From Bacteroidota bacterium (GTDB lineage: Bacteria; Bacteroidota; Bacteroidia; Chitinophagales; BACL12): a DNA stretch of 64,000 nt. Position 1 is the first letter of the stretch; every line of letters begins with the position of its first letter. The notes under the pieces were generated by a model. The model ran no database searches. It was given only the letters and a program-made list of their open reading frames with translations, and was not told the DNA's origin. The stretch is taken from NCBI GenBank assembly GCA_016706865.1, contig JADJIS010000002.1, forward strand, positions 1 through 64,000, written 5' to 3'. The translations under genes were made by a program, and so were the position numbers. Positions 41,424 to 51,515 of the stretch are shown in pieces.

Positions 41424-44216
41424 ATGACTCGAATTTATACCTTTTTAATTGCGCTGGTTTTCACTTCAGGCATTTCGGCGCAAGTTATTTATACCATTCC
41501 GGCATTTCCTACCCAGGATGAACCGATCACAATTATATATGATGCAACACTTGGCAATGCTGCGTTGATGGATGTACCTCCTCCAATTTATGCGCATACC
41601 GGTGTAATTACCACGGAGAGTGTATCACCTACCGATTGGAAAAATGTGCAGGGTGTTTGGGGAACTGCAGATCCGGAAGTTTTAATGACGGAAATCGGTG
41701 ATGATCTTTATCAATTATCCATAACGAGTATCAATGATTTTTACGGGCTAACTGCTGATGATACTGTTTTGCAAATGGCATTTGTTTTTAGAAATGAATC
41801 GGGAGCAATTGTGGGAAGAGATACGGATGGTTCTGATATTTATGTGGATGTATATGAACCCGGATTAAATGTTGCAATAACATCACCTGTAATTGATCCT
41901 TTAATTGTATCCCCGGGCGAAAATGTGCACATAGAAGTAATTTCGGTATTGGCAGATTCCATGTATTTATATGTGGATGGAGTGGAGTTGGTAGCCACAG
42001 ATATTGCAACTATTGCTTATGATATAATTGCAACGGAATTAGGTCCTGCGGAAATTCGTGTTGTTGCAAAAGGTGATGGGGATATAAAAGTAGATTCTAC
42101 TTATTATTATGTTATTGGTGATCCTATTGTGGAAGCAGTTCCGGCAGGATTAAAACAGGGAATTAATTATATCAACGATACTACAATTACCTTAATACTT
42201 TTTGCACCATTTAAGGAATATATTTTTGCCGTTGGCGAACATAGCAACTGGACATTAAGTGAAGAAAGTTTTATGAAACTCGATCCCGATAATGCAACGT
42301 GGTGGGTTACACTTACGCATTTAATTCCGGGAAAAGAATATCCTTATCAATATTTTATTGATGGCGTTTTATGGGTAGCAGATCCCTTAACAGAAAAAGT
42401 GTTGGATCCATGGAATGACGGATCAATTTCGGAAGAAACATATCCTGATCTTTTAGATTATCCTTTCGGAAAAACAACCGGGATTGTTTCTGTTTTTCAA
42501 ACTGCTCAACCGGAATATGCATGGGCAATTACAGATTTTATTCCTCCCGCAACAGACGACCTCGTAGTTTACGAATTATTGATACGCGATTTTGTGGCCA
42601 AACATAATTATCAGACCTTATTGGATACTTTATCTTATTTAAAAACCCTGGGCGTAAATGCAATTGAATTTATGCCTGTTATGGAATTTGAAGCAAATGA
42701 AAGCTGGGGTTACAATCCGAGTTTTTTTATTGCACTGGATAAATATTACGGAACGCGTGAGGCATTTAAAATATTTATTGATAGTTGTCACGCAAATGGA
42801 ATTGCAGTTATTTTAGATATTGCAATGAATCATGCATTCGGGCAAAGTCCTTTAGTGCAAATGTGGTGGGATGCTGCATTAAATGCCCCTGCGGATAATT
42901 CACCTTATTTTAATCAAATACCTACACATGATTATAATGTCGGATACGATTTTAATCATGAAAGCAGTGCCACAATTAATATGCGCAACATAGTATTTAC
43001 TTATTGGCTCCAGGAATTTAATGTGGATGGATATCGTTTCGATCTTTCCAAAGGATTTACACAAAATAATACTTTGGGTGATGTTGGTGCATGGGGATTA
43101 TACGATGCTGACAGAATAAATACCTGGAAAAATATCGGAGATGTTTTATGGGATGTTAATCCGAATGCGAAATTAATTCTCGAACATTTTGCAGAAAATA
43201 CGGAAGAAAAAGAATTGGCGAACTACGGATTTATGTTGTGGGGAAATTCCAATTATAATTATGCGCAAGCTACCATGGGATATACCGGTTCTGATGTTTC
43301 CTGGATGAGTTATCAAAACAGAGGATGGAACGATCCGCATGTTATGGGATATATGGAAAGTCACGATGAAGAGCGATTGATGTTTAAAAATCTCGAGTTT
43401 GGAAATACTGTAAATCCAGATCACAACGTAAAAGATCTTAATACCGCATTATACCGGATGGAAACTGCCGGCGCATTATTCTTCACCATTCCCGGACCAA
43501 AAATGATCTGGCAATTTGGTGAAATGGGATATGATATCAGCATTGAATATGGATGCAGAGTTTGTAATAAACCAATTTTATGGGATTACATCACAGATAA
43601 TAATCGCCTGCGCATTTATCAGGTGTGGAGCGAATTAATTCATCTCAAAAAAACTTACTCCGCTTTCAGCACCGACGATTACAATTTAAGTGTAAGTGGA
43701 TTTGGAAAAAGAATTAATTTAAATGATCCAACCATGAACGTGACAGTTCTCGGAAATTTCGATGTTAATCTCGGCTCTGTAAATCCAAACTTTCAACACA
43801 ATGGCTGGTGGTTCGAATATTTTTCGGGTGATAGCATTAATGTTATAGACGTAAGTTCCGTTATCGCATTAAATCCCGGCGAATACCGTTTATACACCGA
43901 CAAAAGATTAACCACCCCCGAAATAATCGACGGCATCGGCGAATTATATACTCAACAAAAAAATGATCTTTTCATTTACCCAAACCCATCCTCAACAAAT
44001 TTTGTAATTGAAACTTTCCTCACCAAAAATTCGGATGCTGCGATAGAAATTTATAATGCATCTGGAGAAATAGTTTACGCCGAACAACTAAAAAATCAAC
44101 CATCCGGAATTTTAACTTTTAATTGGAATACAAATTCCATGAAAGCAGGCATTTATGTTTGTAAAATTGTTGCAGGTGATAAGGTGAGTTTGGGTAAGAT
44201 GGTTTTAGTGGATTAA
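41424..44216 (+). CDS. Secreted GH13 (alpha-amylase family) protein with T9SS sorting domain
   Basis: Signal peptide MTRIYTFLIALVFTSGISAQ, N-terminal Ig/E-set domains (about 20-240), a CBM48-like beta domain (FAVGEHSNWTLSEESFMKLD, about 265-340), then the GH13 barrel (about 375-760): DIAMNH region I near 468, nucleophile Asp in GYRFDLSKGF (about 540), acid/base Glu in LILEHFAE (about 587) and Asp in MESHDEERL (about 648). A beta-sandwich C follows, then FIYPNPSSTNFVIE to KMVLVD, a type A T9SS sorting domain. 930 aa. Likely hydrolyses alpha-glucans outside the cell or on its surface. Standalone transcription unit. Confidence 0.93.
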   Translation: MTRIYTFLIALVFTSGISAQVIYTIPAFPTQDEPITIIYDATLGNAALMDVPPPIYAHTGVITTESVSPTDWKNVQGVWGTADPEVLMTEIGDDLYQLSITSINDFYGLTADDTVLQMAFVFRNESGAIVGRDTDGSDIYVDVYEPGLNVAITSPVIDPLIVSPGENVHIEVISVLADSMYLYVDGVELVATDIATIAYDIIATELGPAEIRVVAKGDGDIKVDSTYYYVIGDPIVEAVPAGLKQGINYINDTTITLILFAPFKEYIFAVGEHSNWTLSEESFMKLDPDNATWWVTLTHLIPGKEYPYQYFIDGVLWVADPLTEKVLDPWNDGSISEETYPDLLDYPFGKTTGIVSVFQTAQPEYAWAITDFIPPATDDLVVYELLIRDFVAKHNYQTLLDTLSYLKTLGVNAIEFMPVMEFEANESWGYNPSFFIALDKYYGTREAFKIFIDSCHANGIAVILDIAMNHAFGQSPLVQMWWDAALNAPADNSPYFNQIPTHDYNVGYDFNHESSATINMRNIVFTYWLQEFNVDGYRFDLSKGFTQNNTLGDVGAWGLYDADRINTWKNIGDVLWDVNPNAKLILEHFAENTEEKELANYGFMLWGNSNYNYAQATMGYTGSDVSWMSYQNRGWNDPHVMGYMESHDEERLMFKNLEFGNTVNPDHNVKDLNTALYRMETAGALFFTIPGPKMIWQFGEMGYDISIEYGCRVCNKPILWDYITDNNRLRIYQVWSELIHLKKTYSAFSTDDYNLSVSGFGKRINLNDPTMNVTVLGNFDVNLGSVNPNFQHNGWWFEYFSGDSINVIDVSSVIALNPGEYRLYTDKRLTTPEIIDGIGELYTQQKNDLFIYPNPSSTNFVIETFLTKNSDAAIEIYNASGEIVYAEQLKNQPSGILTFNWNTNSMKAGIYVCKIVAGDKVSLGKMVLVD

Positions 44217-44321
44217 ATGGGTAGCTCGGAACTGTGTTTTCTTTGATTTACCAATCACAAATTGATTATTACTTAAGATATTAATCTTAACTTACCTTGA
44301 TTTTGTTGTGTTTCAGCTTAC

Positions 44322-44366
44322 ATAAATCATTAAAACTTGCATAATTTGCAAGTTTTAATGATTTAT
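44322..44366. repeat. Perfect 20-bp inverted repeat, 5-base loop
   Basis: Arms 44322-44341 and 44347-44366 are exact reverse complements (core ATTAAAACTTGCA / TGCAAGTTTTAAT). No T-tract follows, so it is not a standard terminator; it may be a regulatory hairpin or a protein-binding palindrome. The rest of 44217-44717 has no gene I can support. Confidence 0.8.
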
Positions 44367-44717
44367 CACATCAATTACAACCGCTAGGTAAAAGAACAAC
44401 TTCAAAGATTCGGCGAGCTGTGAAGTTTTCTCTAATAACATTAGTATCGTTTTTCAATGAAAATTTTACAATTTGGCATGCAAAAAATGCAGAGAACCAA
44501 CCTTTTTGTGAAAAAAAAGTAAAATGATACGGTTAAAGGATCAATTTATTGAAAAAAATGAAAAAGAACGTGCAATTAAATTCCGGAATTTAAAATATGA
44601 CTCAATTTCCTTTAGTGGGCTTTTTCAAAGCGGATAAAAAAATAAAACCATTTGGAAATCAAAAACAATTGACTGTATTTTTATCCTGTTTTTGCGAACC
44701 CTGAAAAATTACCCTCA

Positions 44718-47594
44718 ATGACATCTCAAAACAGAAATCTGCGTGTTGTTTTTATTGCTGCCATTTGTTTTGTGGTTGTACTTTCGGTTTTTTCTTATAA
44801 CAGAATTAATGCACTTATCGATACATCCGCATTAGTTAATCATACTACAAAGGTTACACTCGAACTCGAAAAAGTGATTGGCAATTTGAAAGATGCTGAA
44901 ACAGGACATCGGGGTTACCTGCTTACACATGATTCCTTATTTCTTGAACCTTTCACAAATGGTTTGATCGAATATTCCCAAAATATTAAGGAGCTAAAAC
45001 AACTTACTTTAGAAAATCCCGAACAGCATCAAAGTCTGGAAACCGTTGAACGACTTGCTAATAATCGTGAGGATTATTTATATAAAACACTCGAGATCGA
45101 TAAGGTGAGAACACCTTCTGCAGATGAACTTTTATTTGGTAAAAAGATCATGGACAGTTTGCGAACCGAGGTTAACATAATGATTACCCGTGAAAATGAT
45201 TTATTGGGAAACCGGAATGAGCAGCTGCTAAAACAAACAAAGATCGCCCCTACCTTGCTTTTAATTTTGAGTTTACTCGCATTAGTAATACTTGTGATCT
45301 CCTTTGTAAAATTAAACAAGTCGTTGATCCGGGCACAAAAATTAAAAATGGAAATTTCAGATTCCATTCTATCAAGAAAACTAATTGAAGCGAGTGAAAT
45401 AGAATTGCAGTCATTGGTTAAACAAGCTCCGGTATCCATTGTACTTTTTGAAGGGGAAAGCCTGGTGACAAAGATTGCCAACGAAACGGCGTTGCAGCTA
45501 ATGGGGAAAACAGCGGAGGAAGTTTTAGGAAAAAGAATCGATGATTACTTTCCAGATCAGCTTGAAAGGAAAAGTATTTATCTCAAAGTTTTTAAAACAG
45601 GAATACCTTATTTAGGTAAAGCAGTAGAATTAAAATTTACAAGGTCTGGCCAACAACATATCGGCTACTACGATTTGAGTTATACTCCTTGGTATGATGT
45701 GCATGGGAAAATAAAAGGTGTAATGTCGGTGGGAGTTGAAGTAACTGAAAAAATTCTGGCACAAAATAAAATAGAAGAAAGCAAACGTCTTTACGAAACA
45801 ATAACCCAACATACACCTGATCTTATTTATGTATTTGACCTAAACGCAAGATTTATTTATGCAAATGAAGCATTACTTACAATGTGGGGAAGTACCTGGG
45901 AACAATCCATTGGTAAAAGTTTATTAGAAATTGGATACGAACCCTGGCATGCTGAAATGCATGAGCGGGAGATCAGTGAAATTAAAGCGACAAAAAAATC
46001 CATACGCGGTGAAGTTTCCTTTCCACATGCCACATTGGGAAAACGCATCTATGATTATATATTAGTTCCGGTTATAGATCAACATGGTAATGTGGAAGCT
46101 ATTGCAGGTACTACGCGGGATATTACCCAACAAAATGAAACAAGAAAACAGATTGAGGAGAGTGAAAAACGTTTCCGCGACATGGTGGAACAGGCTCCTG
46201 TGGCAATATGTGTTTTGCGCGGAAAAAATTATGTAGTGGAGTTGGCAAATGAGAAACAACTCATTTTATGGGGCAAGACCAAAGAAGAGGTAATGAACAA
46301 ACCCATATTCATCGCGATACCCGAAGGAGCGGGACAAGGATATGAGGAACTGCTTGAGGGAGTATTTAATACGGGTAAATCATTTGCAGCTCAGGAAGTT
46401 CCTACAACCATCATTCGAAATGGCAGATATGAAACATTTTATACAAATTTTGTATTTGAGCCATTGTATAATAATGAAGGTATAATAGATGGGATAATGT
46501 CTGTTGCCTCGGATTCCACAGAACAGGTTGTTTCAAGAAAAATAATTGAAGAAAGCGAAGAACGTTTCCGTTCGCTTGCCGAAACCTTACCGCAATTAGT
46601 TTGGATCACCGATGTGCATGGCAACTCGGAGTTTGCCTCCAAACGCTGGGAAGAATATTCAGGTGTAAAACCCGGCGGAGAAAAAGAATGGAAATCAATT
46701 GTACATCCTGATGATTATGAGGCAATCAATGCAGAATGGATGAATAGTTTAAGCACCGGAAATATTTACAGGTATGATGTACGTCTTAAAAATAAGGAGG
46801 GAGAATACAGATGGTTTAGTGTAAATGGTGAACCCGTTTTAAACACACAAAATAAAATAGAAAAATGGGTGGGTGCATTTACTGATATACATGATCAAAA
46901 AATAAAGGAAGAGAAGAAGGATGAATTTATAAGTATTGCCAGTCACGAAATGAAAACACCGCTCACCACCGCCAAAGCGTATTTACAAATGCTGGAATTA
47001 ATGTTGGACAACAATAACGATGAGGCAAATCTATATGCAAAAAAAGCGAGCCAGTCGGTGGAACGGCTCAATGAATTGATAAGCGAATTACTCGACGTAA
47101 GTAAAATAAGACTCGGCAAATTAAATTACACTATTACTACTTTTAATTTTAACCAATTGCTGGACAGTACGGTTGAAAATATTCAGCTTACTTCCACCAC
47201 ACATACCATTATTAAAACCGGAAAAGTAAAAGATGAGGTAACCGGAGATAAGGAGAGATTGCAACAGGTAATTATTAATTTGTTAACCAATGCAATAAAA
47301 TATTCGCCGCGTGCAGATAAGGTTTTTATAAATGTAGAGCAGGAAAATGACAAAATAAAAGTTGCTGTAAAAGATACCGGCATTGGTATTGCGCAACAAA
47401 GTCTGGATAAAATATTTGAAAAATACCATCGCGTGGAGGAGCATTCCGTTCGTTTTCAAGGTTTAGGTATCGGTTTATTTATATCCTATGAAATTATTCA
47501 AAGGCACCATGGTAAACTATGGGCAGAAAGCGAGCCGGGAAAAGGAAGTACATTTTATTTTACTTTACCAGTTAATATAAATACTCACATTTAA
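44718..47594 (+). CDS. CHASE3-PAS4 sensor histidine kinase
   Basis: N-terminal TM (about 8-28), periplasmic CHASE3 domain (about 35-170, LKDAETGHRGYLLTHDSLFL), second TM (about 178-200), then four PAS domains (starting near 226, 358, 488 and 614; the fourth has the typical LPQLVWITDVHGN). HisKA has the phospho-accepting His at about 743 in SIASHEMKTPLTTAKAYLQM. The ATPase has QQVIINLLTNAIKYSP (N box), DTGIGIAQ (G1) and GLGIGLFISYEII (G2), all intact. 958 aa. Membrane-bound sensor of unknown signal; the cognate receiver is probably the next gene, 10 bp downstream. Confidence 0.97.
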   Translation: MTSQNRNLRVVFIAAICFVVVLSVFSYNRINALIDTSALVNHTTKVTLELEKVIGNLKDAETGHRGYLLTHDSLFLEPFTNGLIEYSQNIKELKQLTLENPEQHQSLETVERLANNREDYLYKTLEIDKVRTPSADELLFGKKIMDSLRTEVNIMITRENDLLGNRNEQLLKQTKIAPTLLLILSLLALVILVISFVKLNKSLIRAQKLKMEISDSILSRKLIEASEIELQSLVKQAPVSIVLFEGESLVTKIANETALQLMGKTAEEVLGKRIDDYFPDQLERKSIYLKVFKTGIPYLGKAVELKFTRSGQQHIGYYDLSYTPWYDVHGKIKGVMSVGVEVTEKILAQNKIEESKRLYETITQHTPDLIYVFDLNARFIYANEALLTMWGSTWEQSIGKSLLEIGYEPWHAEMHEREISEIKATKKSIRGEVSFPHATLGKRIYDYILVPVIDQHGNVEAIAGTTRDITQQNETRKQIEESEKRFRDMVEQAPVAICVLRGKNYVVELANEKQLILWGKTKEEVMNKPIFIAIPEGAGQGYEELLEGVFNTGKSFAAQEVPTTIIRNGRYETFYTNFVFEPLYNNEGIIDGIMSVASDSTEQVVSRKIIEESEERFRSLAETLPQLVWITDVHGNSEFASKRWEEYSGVKPGGEKEWKSIVHPDDYEAINAEWMNSLSTGNIYRYDVRLKNKEGEYRWFSVNGEPVLNTQNKIEKWVGAFTDIHDQKIKEEKKDEFISIASHEMKTPLTTAKAYLQMLELMLDNNNDEANLYAKKASQSVERLNELISELLDVSKIRLGKLNYTITTFNFNQLLDSTVENIQLTSTTHTIIKTGKVKDEVTGDKERLQQVIINLLTNAIKYSPRADKVFINVEQENDKIKVAVKDTGIGIAQQSLDKIFEKYHRVEEHSVRFQGLGIGLFISYEIIQRHHGKLWAESEPGKGSTFYFTLPVNINTHI

Positions 47595-47604
47595 AACTGA
47601 AACC

Positions 47605-47976
47605 ATGCAGCAAATTAACCAGAGTAAATGTATTTTGATCTATGAAGATGATCAGGAAATTGTTCTTCTTTGTAAAACCATTTTAATCAAAAATCACTTT
47701 CGGGTAGAATCATTTTCAAGTTGTGAAAATGTACAAAGTGATATGGAAAAAATAAAACCCGACCTCATTTTAATGGATCTCTGGATTCCGGAAATCGGGG
47801 GTGAAAAAGCAATAATTAAAATAAAAGAAAATCCAGCCTCACACCAAATTCCTGTAATCCTATTTTCCGCCAATTCCGATATACAGGAAATATGTAAAAA
47901 AATAAATGCCGATGGATATATTCAAAAACCATTTGATATACAAACGTTTTTGGATACAATAAAACAACATATTTAG
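47605..47976 (+). CDS. Single-domain response regulator
   Basis: A CheY-like receiver with no output domain: acidic pair in ILIYEDDQEI (about 15-16), phospho-acceptor Asp58 in LILMDLWIP, Ser/Thr switch in VILFSANS and Lys in GYIQKPF. 123 aa. It follows the histidine kinase by 10 bp, so the two form an operon; lacking a DNA-binding domain it must act by protein contact or as a phosphate shuttle. Confidence 0.95.
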   Translation: MQQINQSKCILIYEDDQEIVLLCKTILIKNHFRVESFSSCENVQSDMEKIKPDLILMDLWIPEIGGEKAIIKIKENPASHQIPVILFSANSDIQEICKKINADGYIQKPFDIQTFLDTIKQHI

Positions 47977-48149
47977 TTTTTACATAAATGAACAGCATGA
48001 ATTATATCCAAAACAAATTTCATTTTACCTGGGTTTACATTACACCATTTTTAGAGATATATAAAGAGCGTATTGAATTCCTCCAATAGTTTGCCTGTTC
48101 CTCTTGGGGTACGGTTATTGGGTGATTTTGGTTTCATTAAAATAATATT

Positions 48150-48518
48150 ATGAACAATCAAAAACAATTCGGCGTTTGGATGGATAGTCATAACGCTACT
48201 ATAGTAGGTAACGGAAATATAGAAGGTGGCCCATTAATGGTAATTGCTCATATAAAAGGGGAAACTATTTCCCCTAATTCGAGCGAAAAAACTTCCAACA
48301 ACCATGAGAAAACTATTCAATTAAAGTTTTTTAAAGAAATTGCGTTACATCTGGTAAATGCTACTCACGTACATGTTACAGGTACAGGACAAGCCCAGGA
48401 ACAATTTATGCATTATCTATCAACCACTCCCCAATTTAAGAATAGCAAAACCACAGAGTCTACTTCAAATAAAATGAGTGATCAAAAGCTTATTGAATTC
48501 ATGTCTGATAAGTTCTGA
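48150..48518 (+). CDS. Small conserved protein, release-factor (eRF1/baeRF)-like
   Basis: 122 aa: FGVWMDSHNATIVGNGNIEG at the N-terminus, then EKTIQLKFFKEIALHLVNAT, HVHVTGTGQAQEQFMHYLST and KMSDQKLIEFMSDKF. The GVWxDxxxAxI start, the xFFKEI helix and the VTGxGxxxEQF segment recall the bacterial eRF1-domain-like proteins often seen in Bacteroidota; the family is thought to be translation-related but unproven. No signal peptide. Strong hairpin downstream (48531). Moderately confident of the family, not of the function. Confidence 0.6.
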   Translation: MNNQKQFGVWMDSHNATIVGNGNIEGGPLMVIAHIKGETISPNSSEKTSNNHEKTIQLKFFKEIALHLVNATHVHVTGTGQAQEQFMHYLSTTPQFKNSKTTESTSNKMSDQKLIEFMSDKF

Positions 48519-48530
48519 TCTTTGTTTATG

Positions 48531-48570
48531 GCAACAGCAAAATTTTAAACAATATTGCTGTTGCTATATT
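48531..48570 (+). terminator. Rho-independent-type hairpin
   Basis: GCAACAGCAA (48531-48540) pairs with TTGCTGTTGC (48555-48564), perfect 10-bp stem with a 14-base loop, followed by TATATTTATTT. It closes the release-factor-like gene. Confidence 0.65.
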
Positions 48571-48744
48571 TATTTCCATTAAAGCATTCATATGAAATCC
48601 GTGCGCAGCATGCAACAAGGAATTGTAGCAACTGGCTCTGACAATTGTAATCACTGACTCATCTCTCTCCAATTCTTTTGTTGCCGGCATGACCTTTTAT
48701 TCATCAGCGCTCACATTTAGGCTACTCTCTATAGTGTTCGTACT

Positions 48745-48810
48745 GCATTTTTGGTGATATTTGCCAAAGGCCTCCAAGATCGTGCTGAAGTTTGTATTTT
48801 TAGATGAAGT
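48745..48810. repeat. Diverged partial copy of the TATAGTG/GTTTGTATTTTTAGAT repeat
   Basis: ATATTTGCCAAAGG and GAAGTTTGTATTTTTAGATGA align in order with ATATTTGCAAAAGG and GTAGTTTGTATTTTTAGATTA at 58003-58045. The rest of 48565-48946 shows no gene. Confidence 0.5.
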
Positions 48811-48946
48811 TAGTGTGGAAAAAGGTAAGATTATTTTAGCGGTTAAAAATAGAAATCCTAAATAGTTCTTTAACTGCAATTTGTTGAAGACTAAACAAAG
48901 CAAAAGCAAAAAAAATAGTATTAAAAAATAATTAACCAACCCAATT

Positions 48947-50683
48947 ATGATAAACAAAATACTTTTCACCCTCCTTTTACTAATTGCATCATTCTCCCTT
49001 TTCGCTCAGACTTATATAACCAATATAGCTGTAGCCGATGTTGAAAATCAAAAATTGATTCCTGATCAAACAGTTGTTATAACGAATGACATAATTACTA
49101 AAATTCAATCAAGTAAAATAAAAATCCCTGAGAATGTAACAGTGATTGACGGAACCGGTAAATATCTGTTTCCAGGACTAACTGATGCCCACATACATTT
49201 TTTTCAAAACGGTGGTTTGTATACTCGTCCGGATGCAATTGATTTAAGAAGTGTGATGCCATATGTTAAAGAAATAGAATTGTCACACCAAACGATGGAA
49301 GACAAATTGCGTAGGTATTTGCAAAACGGCATTACTAATGTAATTGATGTTGGCGCAACGTATAATTTTTTGAAACAAAGAGAATTATTTAAAAATGAAA
49401 CCTACGCACCATCTATTTATATGACTGGCCCTTTGTTGACAACTTACGAACCTATAGTATATGAAAATTTAAAAGACGATGAACCATTTAGCTTAGTAAA
49501 AACCATTGATGAAGGCATAAAAATGGTACAGCAACAATTACCCTATCAACCAGATTTTATCAAAATTTGGTACATCGCAGGTAGAGATGGTTTAGACGTT
49601 GAAGCCAGTGCGAGAAAAAATTTACCTGTAATAAAAGCCATTATTGAAGAAGCACATAAAAATAATTTAAAAGTAGCCGTACACGCAACTCAAAGAATTA
49701 CAGCACAACTTGCTGTAGAAAACGGTTGTGATTTTTTAGTACACAGTATTGATGATGAAGTAATAAAAGATGATTTTTTACAATTACTTAAAAAAAACAA
49801 AACCATCCTTTGCCCAACTCTGCTAGTTCACGATGGGTATGGCAATACTTTTAGCCAAAAGAATAACCTTGGTAATCACGAATTGCTAAAAGCCGATCCG
49901 TATCAATTAGGTTCTTTGTTAGACTTAAAGCATTTATCAGATACTTTGCTTGTAAACAAATACAAAAATTATTCAAATTCGAAGGAAAATGTTGCAAAAG
50001 CGAATAAAACCAATGCAATCAGTTTAGAAAATCTTAAAAAACTATCCGATGCGGGCGTTTTAATTGCTACGGGAACAGATGCTGGAAACATAGGCACTTT
50101 ACACGCTTCTTCTTATTTGAATGAACTGATCGCGATGCAAAAAGTTGGAATGAGCAATTGGCAGATCATTCAAGCTTCAACAATTAATGGCGCAAAAATT
50201 CTAAATAAAGAAAGTGAATTTGGAACGGTTACGGTTGGTAAAAAAGCGAATTTGATTTTGTTAAATGCAAATCCAATTGACAGTATTGAAAACATCACAA
50301 AAATATTTCGTGTGATCAATAAAGGAGTAGTTTTTAGTCCCGAAACACTAATTGAAGAAACCCCAACCGCATTAGCACAACGACAATTAAATGCCTATAA
50401 CTGCAGAAATATTGATGCTTTTTTAGAGCCCTATGCTGATGATGTTGAAATTTATAATTTCCCTGATAAATTTCTCTATAAAGGCAAGGAAGAAATGCGG
50501 AAAACCTATTCAAAAATGTTTGAAGAGACTCCAAATTTACATTGTGAATTATTAGGCCGTATAGTACAAGGAAATGTTGTAATAGACAAAGAGCGTGTTC
50601 AGTTTAATGACAAAATTATAGAAGCTGTTGCAATCTATCACATTGAAAATAATAAAATCAAAAGGGTGTATTTTATTAGATGA
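48947..50683 (+). CDS. Secreted amidohydrolase fused to NTF2/SnoaL-like domain
   Basis: Signal peptide MINKILFTLLLLIASFSLFA then an imidazolonepropionase/prolidase-type amidohydrolase (about 22-460): metal ligands in DAHIHFF (HxH, about 80), VAVHATQ (about 246), LVHSIDDE (about 265) and ATGTDAGN (catalytic Asp, about 377). The last ~115 residues (QRQLNAYNCRNIDAFLEPYA to YFIR) form a SnoaL/NTF2-like domain (DDVEIYNFPD, YKGKEEMRKTYSKMF). The fusion occurs in some Bacteroidota amidohydrolases. The enzyme is predicted to be periplasmic and to hydrolyse a cyclic amide or dipeptide; substrate unknown. 578 aa. Confidence 0.92.
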   Translation: MINKILFTLLLLIASFSLFAQTYITNIAVADVENQKLIPDQTVVITNDIITKIQSSKIKIPENVTVIDGTGKYLFPGLTDAHIHFFQNGGLYTRPDAIDLRSVMPYVKEIELSHQTMEDKLRRYLQNGITNVIDVGATYNFLKQRELFKNETYAPSIYMTGPLLTTYEPIVYENLKDDEPFSLVKTIDEGIKMVQQQLPYQPDFIKIWYIAGRDGLDVEASARKNLPVIKAIIEEAHKNNLKVAVHATQRITAQLAVENGCDFLVHSIDDEVIKDDFLQLLKKNKTILCPTLLVHDGYGNTFSQKNNLGNHELLKADPYQLGSLLDLKHLSDTLLVNKYKNYSNSKENVAKANKTNAISLENLKKLSDAGVLIATGTDAGNIGTLHASSYLNELIAMQKVGMSNWQIIQASTINGAKILNKESEFGTVTVGKKANLILLNANPIDSIENITKIFRVINKGVVFSPETLIEETPTALAQRQLNAYNCRNIDAFLEPYADDVEIYNFPDKFLYKGKEEMRKTYSKMFEETPNLHCELLGRIVQGNVVIDKERVQFNDKIIEAVAIYHIENNKIKRVYFIR

Positions 50684-50763
50684 TGTTTTTATAATGAGAA
50701 TTATAAGCCTTCCGGAGAAGACATTTGAGGAGGGTAAATTTAAGATATACCATTGGTCGATGT

Positions 50764-51366
50764 ATGATAACACAACGAATTAAAATATGCACAATTTTAA
50801 TAGTTGTATTCATTTCAATTTCCTGTGATAGAAAAGATGAACCACTTAGTTCTAACAGCAATGAATATAGTGGTGTTGACAGGGTTGTTGTTTACCAGGA
50901 CGACCCTTCAGATTCTATTCCCGAAGATAAAATTATTTGCCAGGCAGCCTACGGCAACATGCCCAATAATTTGAAACCTGACTTTAATATTAACTTTTGT
51001 AAAGACAATTTTGGGTTTCCATATTACTTCCCCGACAAAGACGAATTAACCGGAAAAGCCGACCAAACAATAACGATTATTGAAAATAAACATCTCCCAA
51101 TTTCACAAAGCACTCAATACAAATTGACCTACGACAAAAAAGGCCGAATAACTAAATATTCAATCAGGGGTCCATCAACTATCTATGATTGTGACATTAT
51201 ACATGACAATCAAAACCAAATTAAACAAATTACAGATCGGAGGAAAAAAATTCTGATCACCTACAACGAGTTTGGTAATATTTTAAGCTTATCTGAAATA
51301 ACTCCAGACGGGCAGGAAAATAAAATTTTGACATTTTTTTATACTTATGTTGTGTTGCCGAGGTGA
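50764..51366 (+). CDS. Lipoprotein, probable C-terminal truncation by repeat
   Basis: The ATG at 50764 (MITQRIKICTILIVVFISIS) gives an SpII signal with lipobox SISC; the upstream in-frame ATG at 50725 is less likely. The C-terminal half has YD-like strand repeats: YKLTYDKKGRITKYSIRG and ILITYNEFGNILSLSEI, similar to DUF4595/RHS-type beta repeats. The last ~9 residues (FFYTYVVLPR) lie in a dispersed repeat also found at 57783-57820, where the same bases are non-genic, so the natural C-terminus was probably replaced. 200 aa from this start; unknown function. Confidence 0.65.
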   Translation: MITQRIKICTILIVVFISISCDRKDEPLSSNSNEYSGVDRVVVYQDDPSDSIPEDKIICQAAYGNMPNNLKPDFNINFCKDNFGFPYYFPDKDELTGKADQTITIIENKHLPISQSTQYKLTYDKKGRITKYSIRGPSTIYDCDIIHDNQNQIKQITDRRKKILITYNEFGNILSLSEITPDGQENKILTFFYTYVVLPR

Positions 51367-51410
51367 CAGAAGAAAACCTCACAGTTCTGGGAGACCTGTG
51401 AGGTTTGCGT
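51338..51410. repeat. Dispersed repeat half with palindromic terminator-like hairpin
   Basis: ATTTTTTATACTTATGTTGT and CCGAGGT...GAAGAAAACCTCACAG recur at 57783-57835. AAACCTCACAG (51374-51384) pairs with CTGTGAGGTTT (51396-51406), an 11-bp stem. Confidence 0.75.
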
Positions 51411-51515
51411 CGTGTTATGCCTTGATCAAATAAAAAACCCAACATAGAATAAACATTTAACAAGAATAAATTAAATTTGTTACCCACTAGGTATACATTT
51501 TATTAATTTAGTTCA

